From positions 124,001 through 188,000 of the forward strand of contig JADNYJ010000026.1 of assembly GCA_015501075.1 (NCBI GenBank): a stretch of 64,000 bases of DNA, read 5' to 3'. The DNA is from Gymnopilus junonius (Eukaryota; Basidiomycota; Agaricomycetes; Agaricales; Galerinaceae). The notes below the pieces were generated by a model, which ran no database searches, was not told where the DNA came from, and was given only the letters and a program-made list of their open reading frames with translations. Positions 22,592 through 34,230 of the stretch are shown piece by piece. How positions within the stretch are numbered: the stretch's first letter is position 1; each line of letters begins with the position of its first letter. A program made the translations under genes and the position numbers.

Positions 22592-25500
22592 TCAAGGGCG
22601 TACAGGCGTCCTGGTCGGAAGAACCATCTTGATTGCTTGGAAGGCGAAACGTATGCCGTTATGGAAAGCCCAGAGCATGGACACTAAACAAAACATGATT
22701 ATCACATTTCGATACATAACAGAAGCTGGCTTACAAAGAAGGATGGGTAGCCAGAATAATAGGAGCATACGATCATCTAAAATCAAAAGGATCAGCTGTC
22801 ATGATTAAAACCAATAGGACGTAGCTCACGTTTCTTCTGCATTTTCTGAGTTTGCTTCGCAGGAGGTTGATATCCAAATGATTCAATTACTTGATCTGGG
22901 ACTGGTGTACTGTCGTAACCTACTGGTCTAATTTCGGGATGGGGGCGGCCAGACGTCGACGCAACAGGTCTCTGGAGTTCATCAAATTCTACATTCTCTG
23001 AGGAAAGCTGTGTCGACTCGTCTTCGCCAGCACGGGGCGTGTAAACTGGAGGAGGTACATCCTCTGTTTGTTGCCGAGCAGTAGTCGCGACAGCCAATGC
23101 GACCCATTTCTCCCAAGTTGCCCGCCATTCTTGTGCAGCCCGTAGGGCCACCGAACCCATGTTGGAAGCAGCTTCATCGCCTTGGGTGGCAGTTGTCTCT
23201 CCTGTGGTACCGGCACCATTTTCACCTCCAAGGAATGATGGCCAATTAGGCATCATGGGCACAAAGACAGGGAAAACCAAGGGTATTTGAGGTAAATTTG
23301 CCCATTGAACCGCTTTCAGGTCAGGGAGATGCGGTAAAGGGAACTGGGGAATGTTGGGAATGATTCCTTGTGTAGTTGGCATTGCTGGGATTTGGGCGAG
23401 AGTGCGCTGAATCATTTCCATGAAAGATGCTGCTCGTTTCGCATCCACAGTGTCGGCATCACCTTTAAACTCAGCATCATCTTTCGTTTTACTGTCAAGG
23501 GGAGCAGGCGGAGGAGTAGGCGCTCTCGAGAGATCAACAGAACGTCGTGGGGTGCCACGGCCAGATTGCAAGACGTTCAGCCGTGAAGAGCGACGAGAAA
23601 TCCGACGGGAAATAACTCGACGAACTGGGATGTCGTCTTCCTCTTCGGCATCGCCCAATTCACCATCATCGTCTTCTGAATGGTAATCATTCGAATCGAT
23701 GTCTCTTTGGCGTGTAAGGATATCTGCAAAGAACCCAGCAGTCGTGATCTCATCCGCAGTCTTCCCAAGGGCATTGACCACCTCGAGGTCAGCACCGGCT
23801 TCAATCAGGGTCGAGGCACACGCTTTGGACTGCGAGAGAGCAGCAAAATGCAGTGGTGTAAATCCGTTTCGATCTCTAGCATCTAAATCGGCATCATGTT
23901 GGACAAGCCATGTCGTCAATGCTGGGAGTCCCAGCGAGGAGGCAAGATGAAGCAAAGTTTGTCCACTGGGAGAAGGGTAGGAGACTGCATCCGATGTGAG
24001 TGTTGATAGCGGGGCAGAATCGCCCATAGGCGTATCTATAACGTTGAGGAACTCGATGATACGACTTTCGAAATCGTCATTCTCGTTTGCGCGTACGAAA
24101 AGGAGAGGACGGAAATCACGAATGGCTGGGGACGACGTAAGCTGCATCACGCCCGTGGCGGTGCTCTGGTTGTTTGAGTCAGAGCCGTCTCCTCCGGCAT
24201 TGCCTACAATTCTCATTGCAACATTCTTTGCATCCTCAATCTTGCCTGTCATCTTGAGACCGACAACCTGTAAAGCGAGTTCCATCCTGAAGAGAGTGTA
24301 AGTTTTTGAAGTCAACTTGAAATAAAATCATACTGACAAAGCTCTGTCCGACTCATCAGAGTATGTGAACAATGAGGGAGGCGAGTTGGTTTGGTCGTCG
24401 ACTTTGGGGAAACCTTCAAACCATACTGCAACTACTCCTGGCATAGACCGTGGTGGCAACACGCAAACAAGAGTGTTGTCACTCCAACGCTGAGTAGAAC
24501 TGGCTGCAACATCACCGAATATGCAGTTAAGCTGCACGGTGGGGTGGAAATTGGCGCCGAGAATTGTCACTTCAATGCCACCATGTGTCGGGCCGGTGTT
24601 AGGTATAAGGCGATGTATGGTTGGCGGTTGAATATGAGTAGTCGATCCATTATGGTTATAGAACATAAATGGCATCATATGAGGTAACGCAGGCATCAGT
24701 AAGTTCGAGGGGGTTGATAAAGTAGAAGGCAGATGTCTTTCGTTGACGACGTCTGAAGCCGCAGACGAAAGGTCAGGCATAAGAATGTCCGAGTTGTGAT
24801 CCAATGGCGTAGGGAGCGAATCCGGAGAGGAGGTTTCTGAACTCTGCATCCCATCGTACACTGGCGGGGCAGGAGGTGCAGGATGCTCCGACACACCGAG
24901 ATGCTGGAACGTAGAGAATGGTGTGGAGGCCCTAGTTGTCGGAAGAGGGGAATAAGAAGTCGATGGCGAAGGTGCACTTGAGACACTGCCTTCACGAGAG
25001 ACGCGATTAGGTTTTGAGGAGGCATCGTATGGCTTTGGCTTTGGACGCTTTTTCCCAATACTTCCATTGGAAAGCTCCTTCTTGCGCTTCGAAGGCGCAC
25101 CAGGGTCAGCCACAGGTGATATTTCGCTCAACATACCTTCAACCTGTTGCCAATTAGGACGCTCTAGAGAGAAGCCATTTGTTAACTCTGGTATTTTGTT
25201 TGCACTGGATGTCTTGTGGTCATCTGTAATCATGATGGGCCGCGACATTCCTGAACCCACAATGCGCCCAGTGTGATCTATCATTGAAAAGTGGACGTTG
25301 AATCCGACCTTCTCCCTATGATGACGACAGTAGCAGGTAATGCGGAGAGGTAACACAACGGATCCTGTAGAGAAATCCAGAATCTCAGCACAGTTGAACT
25401 GGATTATACTTGTTGTGTCTTCATGGTGTTTGCCCTTATGTTGCTTGTTTGGATCAGCCTCAGACTCAGAATCTGAACGAGCAGGTCGAACACGGGCAGC

Positions 25501-26550
25501 TAGCTTTTTGGCGACACGTTTCGCCTGGTCAGGGCCAAAAGTTCATTATGACAAGAAAGTGGAAACTGCGTTTCGAGACATACCTCACGAGCTTGACAGC
25601 TCGAACAACTCAATACACGGTTGTGAGGAGGGGAGGCGCAAGTAACACTGGCAGAAAGATGTAGGACATCTTCCGGATCGGGATCTATCAGAAAGCATAA
25701 ATTTCATACATCTCATGCAAAGGAAGAGGGCGCACCGATTTTTCCCTGCTTCCTCGTCCGTTTCTTGGTCGCTGTTCCTCGAGGTAACTTCAGCCATTTC
25801 CAGGAGCCTACTCGGTCGTACTTGTAGGGATCCGATGACGAGCTTGAGTCAGCCAAATCAACTGTTACCCGAACTTGCGTTTCCACTCGAGACTTGGTAC
25901 CGCTTTCTGGAATACTTGGAAACATGATTGGCAGGCTATCGGAGGGTTAGTTATGGAAGAACAGAAAATGAAAAAGAGGGCCGTACTTGAAGCATGACTC
26001 CTTTGGGGGGTGCATAACTCTTTGATTAACAGTGGATGGATCAGATTTTCGGGGAAGAGAAGCAGGCGGAGGTATTGGTTTTGTCAACGGCATTGGGCAA
26101 TGCAGGGATGGCGCCAAAGATTTGTCCGCAGGCAGCTCCGGCAGAACAGATTCAGGATGACCCGGTGGAGAATTAGAAACAGGAGGATATGATGGCGGAG
26201 ATGAATAGTTCATAGTCGAATTGAAACTCGAGGATGGCGTACTGTAAAAAGGTCAGCAAACATATTGTGGAGAGATCCGGCACAACATACTCGTCGTATG
26301 CATGTCGCTCAATCAGCTCGTCCAAGCACAACATTTGTTCCTCCTCAGCTTTGTGTGGTGTGGTGTAGACCGAAGGATCTGAAGCCCATGGTAGCACGGT
26401 GCCCTTCGCCGAATGCATTGAAATGGGGTACCACGAGGAAGGGAGGTCGAGTTCACTTTGAATAGTTACCAATTCAGGCGATTCAGAGGCCTCAGGGGTC
26501 AAAGGCGATGGAGAACGAGAGCCTGAAGCTGTGTTTGATGTTGTGGACAT
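22592..26550 (-). CDS. MGA2: Mga2/Spt23-like membrane-anchored transcription factor (IPT/TIG plus ankyrin repeats)
   Basis: Start at MSTTSNTASGSRSPS; a longer in-frame N terminus from 26691 is possible. Pro/Ser-rich exons are followed by a conserved region ending LPLRITCYCRHHREKVGFNV. A Ser/Pro spacer leads to the IPT/TIG Ig-like domain (HRLIPNTGPTHGGIEVTILG, NFHPTVQLNCIFGD, PPRSMPGVVAVWFEG). Ankyrin repeats follow (GQTLLHLASSLGLPALTTWL, DRNGFTPLHFAALSQSKACA). At the C terminus a split exon gives one transmembrane helix, HDRMLLLFWLPILL joined to LSMLWAFHNG. Yeast Mga2 and Spt23 are held in the ER membrane this way, sense lipid saturation, and are released by Rsp5 and the proteasome to switch on the fatty-acid desaturase OLE1. 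Domain order matches exactly, so the same role is likely. Confidence 0.9.
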
Positions 26551-27525
26551 CGTGGAGATGGTCGAGCAGGCCACAGGACTGCGACGAACTCCAGGTAAAG
26601 GTGTTAGTGAAAGTGGGTAATACCAAGAGTCGCTTTGCACGTGTCGGGCGAAAAATACACTGATTGCCAAATTTTGAACATTTCTGTCCAAAAAGTCGAG
26701 TTATTCGCTCCGAAATTCACCCAAAATTGACAATTAAGGTCTGACTAGTCGTGTAATCTTTACCCAATCTTTACCCTTCTTCTTAGCCAGGCTTCTCCGA
26801 TGGACTGGCAATCTTATCGACTGCCCTTCTTACTCGGAGACTCTCAACTGAACTCTGGTCCAATGGTGCAAAAATGGCATATCTCAGCGCCCCATGCTTT
26901 CAACAAATGACACGGTGGTGACTTCTTGTCACGAGTGGGGGGAACTGGGTTGGGGTCAAATCTCCGAGAGGATAACGCCACTGTACAGATGAACTCTGCA
27001 TCAGCGACAGGGCTAATCTGCATTTTCCGCCGCTCGCCGCTAGCTTTGGCAATTGGGCGTCTCTGTGAAATTTTACCCCGAGGCTGTACATACTTAAATG
27101 GTGAACTTGAATACTAGGTGATGTCAATCCGTTGAAATGTCATGAGAAAATGTCTGAGTTGCAGTCAAATTTTGTCTACTCTCGATGGATGCTCTGTCGC
27201 GTTCAAAGGCTGGTATCTCCATTTCCAGCGGCTATTAGGCATTCATGTACTACATATCAAACTTGACCGCCCGCTGCGGCTCGTGTTCAACGTGTTCAAA
27301 TCCTTCATAAGTATGTTTGTAAGCTATTTTTGAACTTTTGCCAAGGCCTGATGCGTTGATGAATTGTACCTGCCAGGGTGCATCCAGAAAGCAACCACAT
27401 GTATTTCCCACCAGTGAGTGACGACTGAATGTCAAGGTCATCCCAGTATTTGGAATAATCCGACTTGCACTTGTCTCTTCCACACATCGATACTTTTCAC
27501 CTTCTTTTTGTTGATCACACTCTTT
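26551..27525. promoter_or_regulatory. Divergent upstream region, MGA2-like / secreted barrel protein
   Basis: Nearly 1 kb lies between two divergent starts. CACGTG at 26638-26643 is 88 bp upstream of the MGA2-like ATG. A tandem repeat of atctttaccc occurs near 26757-26778. A few short open frames lack any recognisable feature. The long spacing suggests room for regulation of the secreted-protein gene. Confidence 0.35.
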
Positions 27526-28530
27526 ATGTACCCGCCAAATATACTGCTCGACTTCATATGTTTTCTGTCTCTTTTTGCTTGGATTTTGCCTGTCAAGGCT
27601 GGTCATGCCATGCCAGCAATTTTCCACCGCCATCAGGACCTAGCCAAACGAAGTGAGGGCGATCTTCAACTTTTCAAGCGCTTTTCAGGCGCTAGATGGT
27701 CATTCTATAACACGGAAACTGGCAACGCGTTCGTACACTCGTGGATTCTGCGATGGTCTGAAAATGCTAACCATGCACATACCTGTAGGGGTTCTTGTGG
27801 ACACTTCCTGTCTAACTCTGGTTTTGTGCGCGCGTTTCCCTCTTCGTAGAAAGTACGGCTCATCATATATGTATGCCTTGGACAGACTGTTGCAGTGAAC
27901 GTTGAAGTACGTCTTCTACTCTCATCTCATTAACTTTTTTCATTAAACAATGTATTTTATATAGCAAATGACCTCTAGTTGGTGCGGCAAAACTATTAGA
28001 ATGACCTACGGTGGGAGAACCACTACTGCTACTGTGCAGGATACAGTTCGTGATTGATCCTTGATAAGTTAAAGGACCTTGTTTATCAATCACATTAGTG
28101 CCCGGGATGTCCTTGGGATGGACTTGATCTTAGTCCAGGGCTTTTTTCTTTCTTTGCGCCACAGTCGATCGGCATCATATACGGCGAATGGGAGTTTACA
28201 GATGGGACTGGTGCACCACACACTACCTCAAAGAAGCCGCCTCCACCCCCAACCTCTACATGGCATCCTCCTCCTCCCACCACTAGTAAAACCCACTCAA
28301 GCACCAAATCTATCCCAAAGCCCTCTTCCACTTCCACCTCCGTCACTGCTTCCCCCATCGCTTCTTCCTCCTCAACGTCGAGCATTAACTACTCGAGTGG
28401 AGCAGCCAGTGGTCTCGCCGTCCCCACTGGTGTTATCAGCAACGTTCCAGGTCAAGTGTCAAATCTCAATACCCTCAATCAAATATTTGTGCAGATGGGT
28501 GCTATCGTTGAGACGGGAGCACGTATTTAG
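27526..28530 (+). CDS. Secreted double-psi beta-barrel (RlpA/expansin-like) protein
   Basis: Five exons. The N terminus (MYPPNILLDFICFLSLFAWI) is a signal peptide with a probable cut near KAGHA. Two KR dibasic sites follow (QDLAKR, LFKR), likely Kex2 processing points. The barrel reads ARWSFYNTETGNAGSCGHF, LSNSGFTVAVNVEQMTSSWC, GKTIRMTYGGRTTTATVQDT, CPGCPWDGLDLSPGLFSFFA and IGIIYGEWEF. This is the typical fungal DPBB pattern with the GSCG and CPGCP cysteines and an acidic Asp-Leu-Ser site. A Ser/Thr/Pro-rich tail of about 100 residues, probably O-glycosylated, ends at TAG. The family includes wall-associated proteins related to barwin and expansins. Lytic activity is not shown by sequence. 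Introns fall at about 27728, 27828, 27910 and 28050. Confidence 0.87.
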
Positions 28531-28860
28531 GCGCACTTGTTGTGAAGGAAGTTTACGTTCCCCTTCTTTGGGTTTCGGTCGCCTAAAAACCCATTATTTA
28601 AGTCTAGTTCAAGTCTAGTTATTCATCGTTGAAGTTAACTTGAAGTTGCTACGTGTGTATGTATAACGTATATGTTATTGTACATTACTGTGCTGTTATC
28701 AAATGCAGCAGGCCTGCTTTAAGGTGGACCAGGATACAAACAGTTGTAGCGCTTTGGGGACAGAGAATGAATGTCACGTGAATGTATATTCCACGAATCC
28801 CAAGTCAGTCCGGTTCTCCCTTACAGTTAAAACAAGGCAAGTTCGATATAAGCTGGACTC
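28531..28860. promoter_or_regulatory. Upstream region of mitochondrial gene with GTCACGTGA box
   Basis: This 330 bp stretch is noncoding. GTCACGTGA at 28773-28781 lies 80 bp before the next start codon and is a full Cbf1-type consensus (RTCACRTGA). Short direct repeats of aagtctagtt occur near 28602-28620. Confidence 0.4.
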
Positions 28861-31091
28861 ATGCGACCATGCTCGACTTGCCTAGCTCTCCGCAGCTCCT
28901 TTTCACGCGCTCCTTCTCTTGTTAGGCCTCTTTCTCGTCATACCCAACAGCAATTACTGTGTCTAACGAAGCGGTCTACGGCGAGTGCCTCATCTCCCTC
29001 CGGTATAGAGCCTTTAACTGTCCTTCACAAGGCGGTCGCACTACTGCCACGCGTCCCGTGTTATGCGCAAGACTCCGGCTCTCAGCAGGACGCAGGAAGT
29101 AGCCACGTTTGGGAGTCAATTCTCTCTGGTGCATATGACGACTTGTCTGCCGTTGCCGACAGGCCAGTGAAAATAGTAGGTCTGTATCTTTCTTTGGTTC
29201 TTTATTGGCAAGCCCTGTCTGATTACGTATAATCTACATTAACATAACAGTATTGGGACTCGATGAATGGTCGAGGTCTCAAGACCTGGTTACCGCGCTT
29301 CTGGCAGACCCGTTGTCGTCAAATGAAAAGCACATTGCTCAGCTAAGCAATAGATGGTCAGAGCCTTCAATACAGAAGGTCGAGATTATGTATGTTTTCA
29401 GGAATCTCTAACCTCTGCATGCAAACTCCTGACCCATAAAATAGATATGGACCCGAACAGGATGTTGGTCCACCTCCTTTCAAGTCGTCCTCTGCATTCC
29501 TTACTCAATTTCCTGTGCCTATCCAACTTGCTGAGTTTCGAGCACCTACAAAGTCTTCCAGTGTCACACCTTCAGTACTCCAAATTTTCCGAAACTCCGC
29601 CATCCACCAAGCCGACATCGCTGTAATCATCTTCAATCCTATAACGACGCCGCTAAGCACAGTTCTCAGTGCTGTGCTGCCCACAAACACCATTTTTGTG
29701 GTTACTTCAACTGCTTCGCAAGCCGATCTAGGTGCTATAGTCCAACAATACCTATCCTCAGTACCATCACCTCGGCGTCTGCATAGGAAATCTCCCGAAA
29801 TCGTTTCTGCAGACCCTAGACGAGCGGTAGATGCAATTAAAGCTATTCAAGGCCAACATAATTCACTGGCAGCTATCCAGAAGTTCCAAGATGATTTCAT
29901 TGGATCAAACATCGCCGAGGTGACCCATGCTCTCCAAAGGAGGCTAACTGGGAAACAGCCTTTTATTTCTGTGCGAAAAAACATGGCAATATGTCGTATC
30001 AATGATGCATTTCAGTGGTCCTCAGCTAACATTCTTCAGTCACGCGATGCATTGGACCAAGCTTTCATCGATGTGAGTACTCTCAGACAAAGACTGGAGG
30101 AAATCCAAGCGAAGGCAGAAATCCAAGTATTTGAAGGGCATGATCGTGATGCCAGTGAAAAGCTGGAACTCAATGCAGTAGATGAAGCTATTCATGAAGC
30201 TGAACTGGAGCTGAAAGACGTTATGGACAACCTGTCCTGGTGGAGAATGATATGGAGAGTGGACGAAATTAGTACAATTGTTGGAGCCGCTCTGAAAGAA
30301 ACATGGTGCAGAAACCTCGAGAAGAAGGTAATTCAGAATCTGCGTTCTTGACCGTAAAATTGACAGTCAAGTTAGTTGATTCTGTCTACAGGCAATCTTT
30401 CGGCTACGCAAAAAGATATCTCAGAATCTACTCTTGCACTCCTTACGAAACACCGTGCAGTGAACACGGCAGTCCTTCGGAATACACTTCTCCAGTACAA
30501 AACATCTCTCAGCTACTCTTTGGCACCTGATAGTTTAACTCGACCTATACTGTTGCGACGCAATCAGCTCATTGCATATCCGACTATGAGGCTTCATGTA
30601 GCTGGACAACGGGCAGTACTTGGTATGGTTGGTGGGACTATGAGCAGTATAGGGATTAGTTGGGCTGGTTGGATGGGTTGGCTCCTGGGAACCGGGGAGG
30701 GTTTAATTGGCTTTGCATCTCTAGACCCTGGTACTGCTATTGCATTAGGTATGCTAACCGGAGCTGCAAGTGTCAGATGGGCCATTGGCTTATGGGAGAA
30801 ATCGAAAAAACGCTGGTGGGAGGACTGGAGAAGAGTGGGGGAAGGGCTTGACCGTGACCTCAAGGTAGATGTTAGGGATTCTGCTTCTTTCTTCGTGCAC
30901 TGACGATTTTGAAGACGACTCTAAACCGAACGATAGATCAACAAGTTGTAGCCATTGGAAAGATGGGGTGCGAGGGCCTTTCGCAACTAATACGCGCCCG
31001 TAAGATGGATCTGGCTGAAGTCGGGAAAGATCTTCAAGAAGTCCATTCAGAATTAGAGGCCACCATCCAGACGGTCAGACAAAGGCCATGA
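28861..31091 (+). CDS. Mitochondrial membrane protein (possibly Mmc1-like)
   Basis: The N terminus MRPCSTCLALRSSFSRAPSL continues Arg-rich and without acidic residues, a clear mitochondrial presequence. Exons then give VVLGLDEWSRSQDLVTALLA and ADIAVIIFNPITTPLSTVLS. A long helical region with coiled-coil character follows (TLRQRLEEIQAKAEIQVFEG, EAIHEAELELKDVMDNLSWW). Two hydrophobic segments come next (GTMSSIGISWAGWMGWLLGT; SLDPGTAIALGMLTGAASVR), then KKRWWEDWRRVGEGLDRDL and a C-terminal coiled coil. The layout (GTPase-like first half, helical bundle, paired membrane segments) recalls dynamin-like mitochondrial proteins. I recall a fungal family called Mmc1 with this look, but I cannot confirm membership. 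No clear P-loop (GxxxxGKS) is visible, so GTP binding is uncertain. Confidence 0.65.
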
Positions 31092-31160
31092 TAATTGACC
31101 ACAATGGCCTATAATCCTTTAATTCCATGCGTCGTCACCAAGTCTCCTCAAGGACCAAAA

Positions 31161-32199
31161 TCATGAATGCGAAATAACGATGCGAGGAGTTTCAGGCATG
31201 GGTCTACTCGCACCGGCCGGGGGTTCGGTCTCATCGTCACTATCCCCACCAATTCCAAACAGCTCCTCCCGCTCGTCCCAGACATCTGTCAGCCTTGAGA
31301 ATTTTGGAGGTTTCATATGAGCTGCATGGTTAATGTGTGTAGGAAGTAGCTGTGTGCCCCCAAGATCTTCTTCTTCATCTTCGAGGTCAGATATAGTCGC
31401 AGAGAGGGGCTGATATAACCGTGCTATCTAAACCCGGGTCACTCAAGACGGACAGAAGGTGATATCAGAATAATGCATACCTCTCTTCTGTGACGATAGT
31501 ATCGCTCTACATGGAATGCAATGTAAAGGCCGAGCGATGAACCTAATAGATTAGCCTAATCAATTGATGGGTGAGTACCTACTTCTACAAAAATTGCGAA
31601 GGCCTATGCAGACCAGAATATCACCCCAATCAAACACTTTGTACTGGGATCATAATGAGTTCACACCGGAAAGGCAAGTCATTTCGAACTCACCGGAAGA
31701 GCAGCTTGGACAAATTCGCTGAGGATACCACCACAAAAGGTGCATGTAAACGCCGTGAACATAAGCCCTGAGTACCTCCAAATCCATATTCTCCGGGCGC
31801 TCCTAAAGGAAAAACCCGGATTCAGCTTCGGTATATCTTCATATGGTTGATGAAACGCACTCTTCCACGTCAATAATAAAATAAAATATGGCTGTTGCAA
31901 TACAGAAACACATAAAGTGCAACAATTTATCATTAAGTGGTAGTGACCTTGAAAAGTTGGTAAACCCAAGAAAAGCCAATATTAGCATTATGATGCATGT
32001 AAAAACGAGAAACCACTGTAACAGAACTGCGTAAGCCTAAGGTCTGGCAGGAGCAGGGCATCTGACTTACTGGTCGAAGGCGGATTGGCAAGTCATACTT
32101 TGGTATATGAAATTCATGTGATTTCATAACATATTTTGCAAGTCTGGATGGCAATTTTCGAGCATCCTTGAGATTTAACGGGAATTTGAAGGGAGGCAT
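31161..32199 (-). CDS. VanZ-like multi-pass membrane protein
   Basis: The start is MPPFKFPLNLKDARKLPSRL. Splicing gives a first membrane helix (LLQWFLVFTCIIMLILAFLG), then PLNDKLLHFMCFCIATAIFY, the DKxLHF motif typical of VanZ-like proteins. SARRIWIWRYSGLMFTAFTC and GGILSEFVQAALP follow, then the YKVFDWGDIL region and SLGLYIAFHVERYYRHRREI. The soluble C-terminal tail is acidic (ISDLEDEEEDLGG, FGIGGDSDDETEPP). VanZ-fold proteins occur in bacteria, where the best-known member gives low-level teicoplanin resistance, and in many fungi as hypothetical proteins. No function is established for the fungal ones. It is convergent with the mitochondrial gene (70 bp) and divergent from REC114 (about 134 bp). 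Confidence 0.75.
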
Positions 32200-32333
32200 G
32201 ACGATAGTACAGAATTGACAGTCAATTAATAACATCAACCCGATGACGGTGTACAGGATTTGTTTGGCGAAGCCAAATAACACACACAGCAATCAGGGGA
32301 CATCCACCTTTGATTCTTGCAGTCGAGTTCAAT

Positions 32334-33701
32334 ATGAACCATTCAACGACAGGAACATTTACTTATGTCCTCTCCAAATACTCGCGATCGTATCCGGCTA
32401 AAAGGGCGAATCAGAACTCTCAAACACAAACTCGAACAGGCTCTGAACTCTCCTCTGACTGGCAACATTTTACAAACCCAATAATACACCTCGTCCTAGA
32501 CGTTGAATCCACGAGCAACGGAGAAATACGATCTGTCAGACTTAGAATTCTTTGGCAACTCAATGTTGACCTCGATACAGCTTATAATCAAGCCGATATG
32601 GTTTTTGCAAGTCCCTTTCTCCTGGTAGCGCCTGGCTACATGCACTGTGCTTATCCCAGATATTATATACTTAGGAAGATTTAGATCTTCTTTCTTTTCT
32701 GCGACGCTGTCGAACACTCCTAGAAAAAACCAAGCTGAAGGGCTACCTTTAAAGGCGGTGTATCGTGATTCAGTTGTTGGCATCAGGTACTTGCACTCAA
32801 GAGAAGATAGCACAACTCCTGTATGACAGCGACCGATGCATGACATAATAACTAACTTAAATCCCCAATGAAATAGGTCTATCGACGATTCCAGGTCTCT
32901 TTTCAAAACCCTTCAGAAGCTTCCGACTTTGTTGAGATCATCAAACCCGTTTGTCCTTGTAAACTAAATCCTACTTCTGTACCCCCTGCTCTTGTTCCTG
33001 AAGGCCTACCTCAAAGCCGTTTTGCAGCGAAAAAGCATGCGCCTGTCCTCGCGACGTCTGGCTCTGTTTTTCAAGGTCGTGGATCTTCCTATGGCTTTCA
33101 GGCGCCTTCTTTTCCGGCCTTCGCCAAACAGAATTCCAGTCGCCTACAAAGTACCCACACAGCAGCCAATGAAGCTTTTACCAAATCACTTACATTCTCA
33201 TCCTCCCCGTCAGGCTATCAAGCCCCATCGAACACACTCTCTTATGATAGCCTAAACAATTCTCTTAACAATTTGCAAAATCCTATGCAGCGTACGTTGT
33301 CGCTATTTCCTACCATTCCAACGACACAAATTGCAGCAACCCCCGTGGAAACTCCGACAACAGCATTCGGAATTCCTTCAAATATTCCAAGTTCTTCCTT
33401 ACCATCTCTGTCAAGTTCGGCACCGGATAAACCATCCTTTCTGCTGAAGGATACATCTGGGTCGAATCTGCAAAAGGAATCGGTCTGCGGCCTTTCTCCC
33501 TCCTTTGACGATGCTTCATCTATCTACAACATGCCAAACTCTGCACTCGAGCAAGTCGTAGGAGAAATTGTTCATGAAGACGGGTTCGTCCAACTAGTCA
33601 GTCTTTCTTTTCTGGTTGTCGGCATTTTTCTTTATTTATTTCATCAGTTGGAAAGAATGTCCGAACTGTTGACAGTGAGGACCCTCTTGAATTCAACTTG
33701 A
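32334..33701 (+). CDS. REC114: Probable meiotic recombination protein Rec114
   Basis: Exon 1 (MNHSTTGTFTYVLSKYSRSY) and the following exons resemble the Rec114 N-terminal PH-like fold: SDWQHFTNPIIHLVLDVEST, then SSFFSATLSNTPRKNQAEGL, KAVYRDSVVGIRYLHSRED, and VYRRFQVSFQNPSEASDFVE running into IIKPVCPCKLN. The RRFQVxF strand and the closing helix ending in CPC are what point to Rec114. The second half is disordered, Ser/Pro-rich. The protein ends in a short amphipathic helix (LLERMSELLTVRTLLNST, after an intron with tttcatcag). Rec114 C termini form a helix that binds Mei4. With Mei4 and Mer2 it promotes Spo11 double-strand breaks in meiosis. The family evolves quickly, so this call rests on a few motifs. 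The splice around 32555-32680 is the least certain. Confidence 0.6.
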
Positions 33702-33814
33702 TTGTCACAGTAGTCATCATGTTTTACTTGAATCAATTTCGTTGCTATAGTTGTAAGATGCTTACTTGAGTGGCAGCTTTATACTGAGATGGCCAACTAA
33801 ATACAAATCGATGT

Positions 33815-33896
33815 GGCGCTATAGTGTAGTGGTTATCACTCGAGATTCTGATGAACCCGACTTCTCGAAACCCAGGTTCGATCCCTGGTAGCGCCT
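33815..33896 (+). tRNA. tRNA-Gln(CTG): tRNA-Gln(CUG) with a 10-nt intron
   Basis: A full cloverleaf is visible. The acceptor GGCGCTA pairs with TAGCGCC. The D arm is GTGTAGTGGTTATCAC. The anticodon stem CGAGA/TCTCG encloses a loop with CTG at 33848-33850. The T arm is CCAGG-TTCGATC-CCTGG. The discriminator base is T. Ten extra bases after A37 (33852-33861, tgaacccgac) form a canonical-position intron. The internal B box GGTTCGATCC is intact. It lies in the gap between REC114 and the minus-strand HicA-domain gene. Confidence 0.93.
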
Positions 33897-34230
33897 GACG
33901 AATATTTTTCTTTCCTGACCTATCTGAGGGTTGATGTCATGCACACGAATTGGATCTTGCCCTACGGGCAACAAAATACAGAGGAATGCGAGCGTACGAA
34001 GTGGTTACAGTAGTATAAGAAAACTGAGGCAGGAATTAAAGTGATGCAACGCAATCCTTTACTTAGCTTTGAGTAACGTAAGTGAAGAGACATCGATGGG
34101 CAATGGGCATGGATCATCGATCAAGGCTTAGCCACATGATTGTCGACAATTGATCTGGTAATGGTGAAGAAGCGAGCCATGGTGGCCGCCCACTATATAT
34201 ATACAGTACATGTGAGAGAGATACAGAATT
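33897..34230. other. Intergenic region between tRNA-Gln and HicA-domain gene
   Basis: This stretch of about 330 bp follows the tRNA. A T-rich run (atatttttctttcctg) just after it probably serves as the Pol III terminator. The rest should be the 3' flank of the minus-strand gene. I see no further gene. Confidence 0.5.

Noticed and set aside
27250..27633. Minus-strand open frame of 127 codons
   Set aside because: It is antisense to the promoter and first exon of the secreted barrel protein, whose plus-strand reading has a signal peptide and conserved cysteines.
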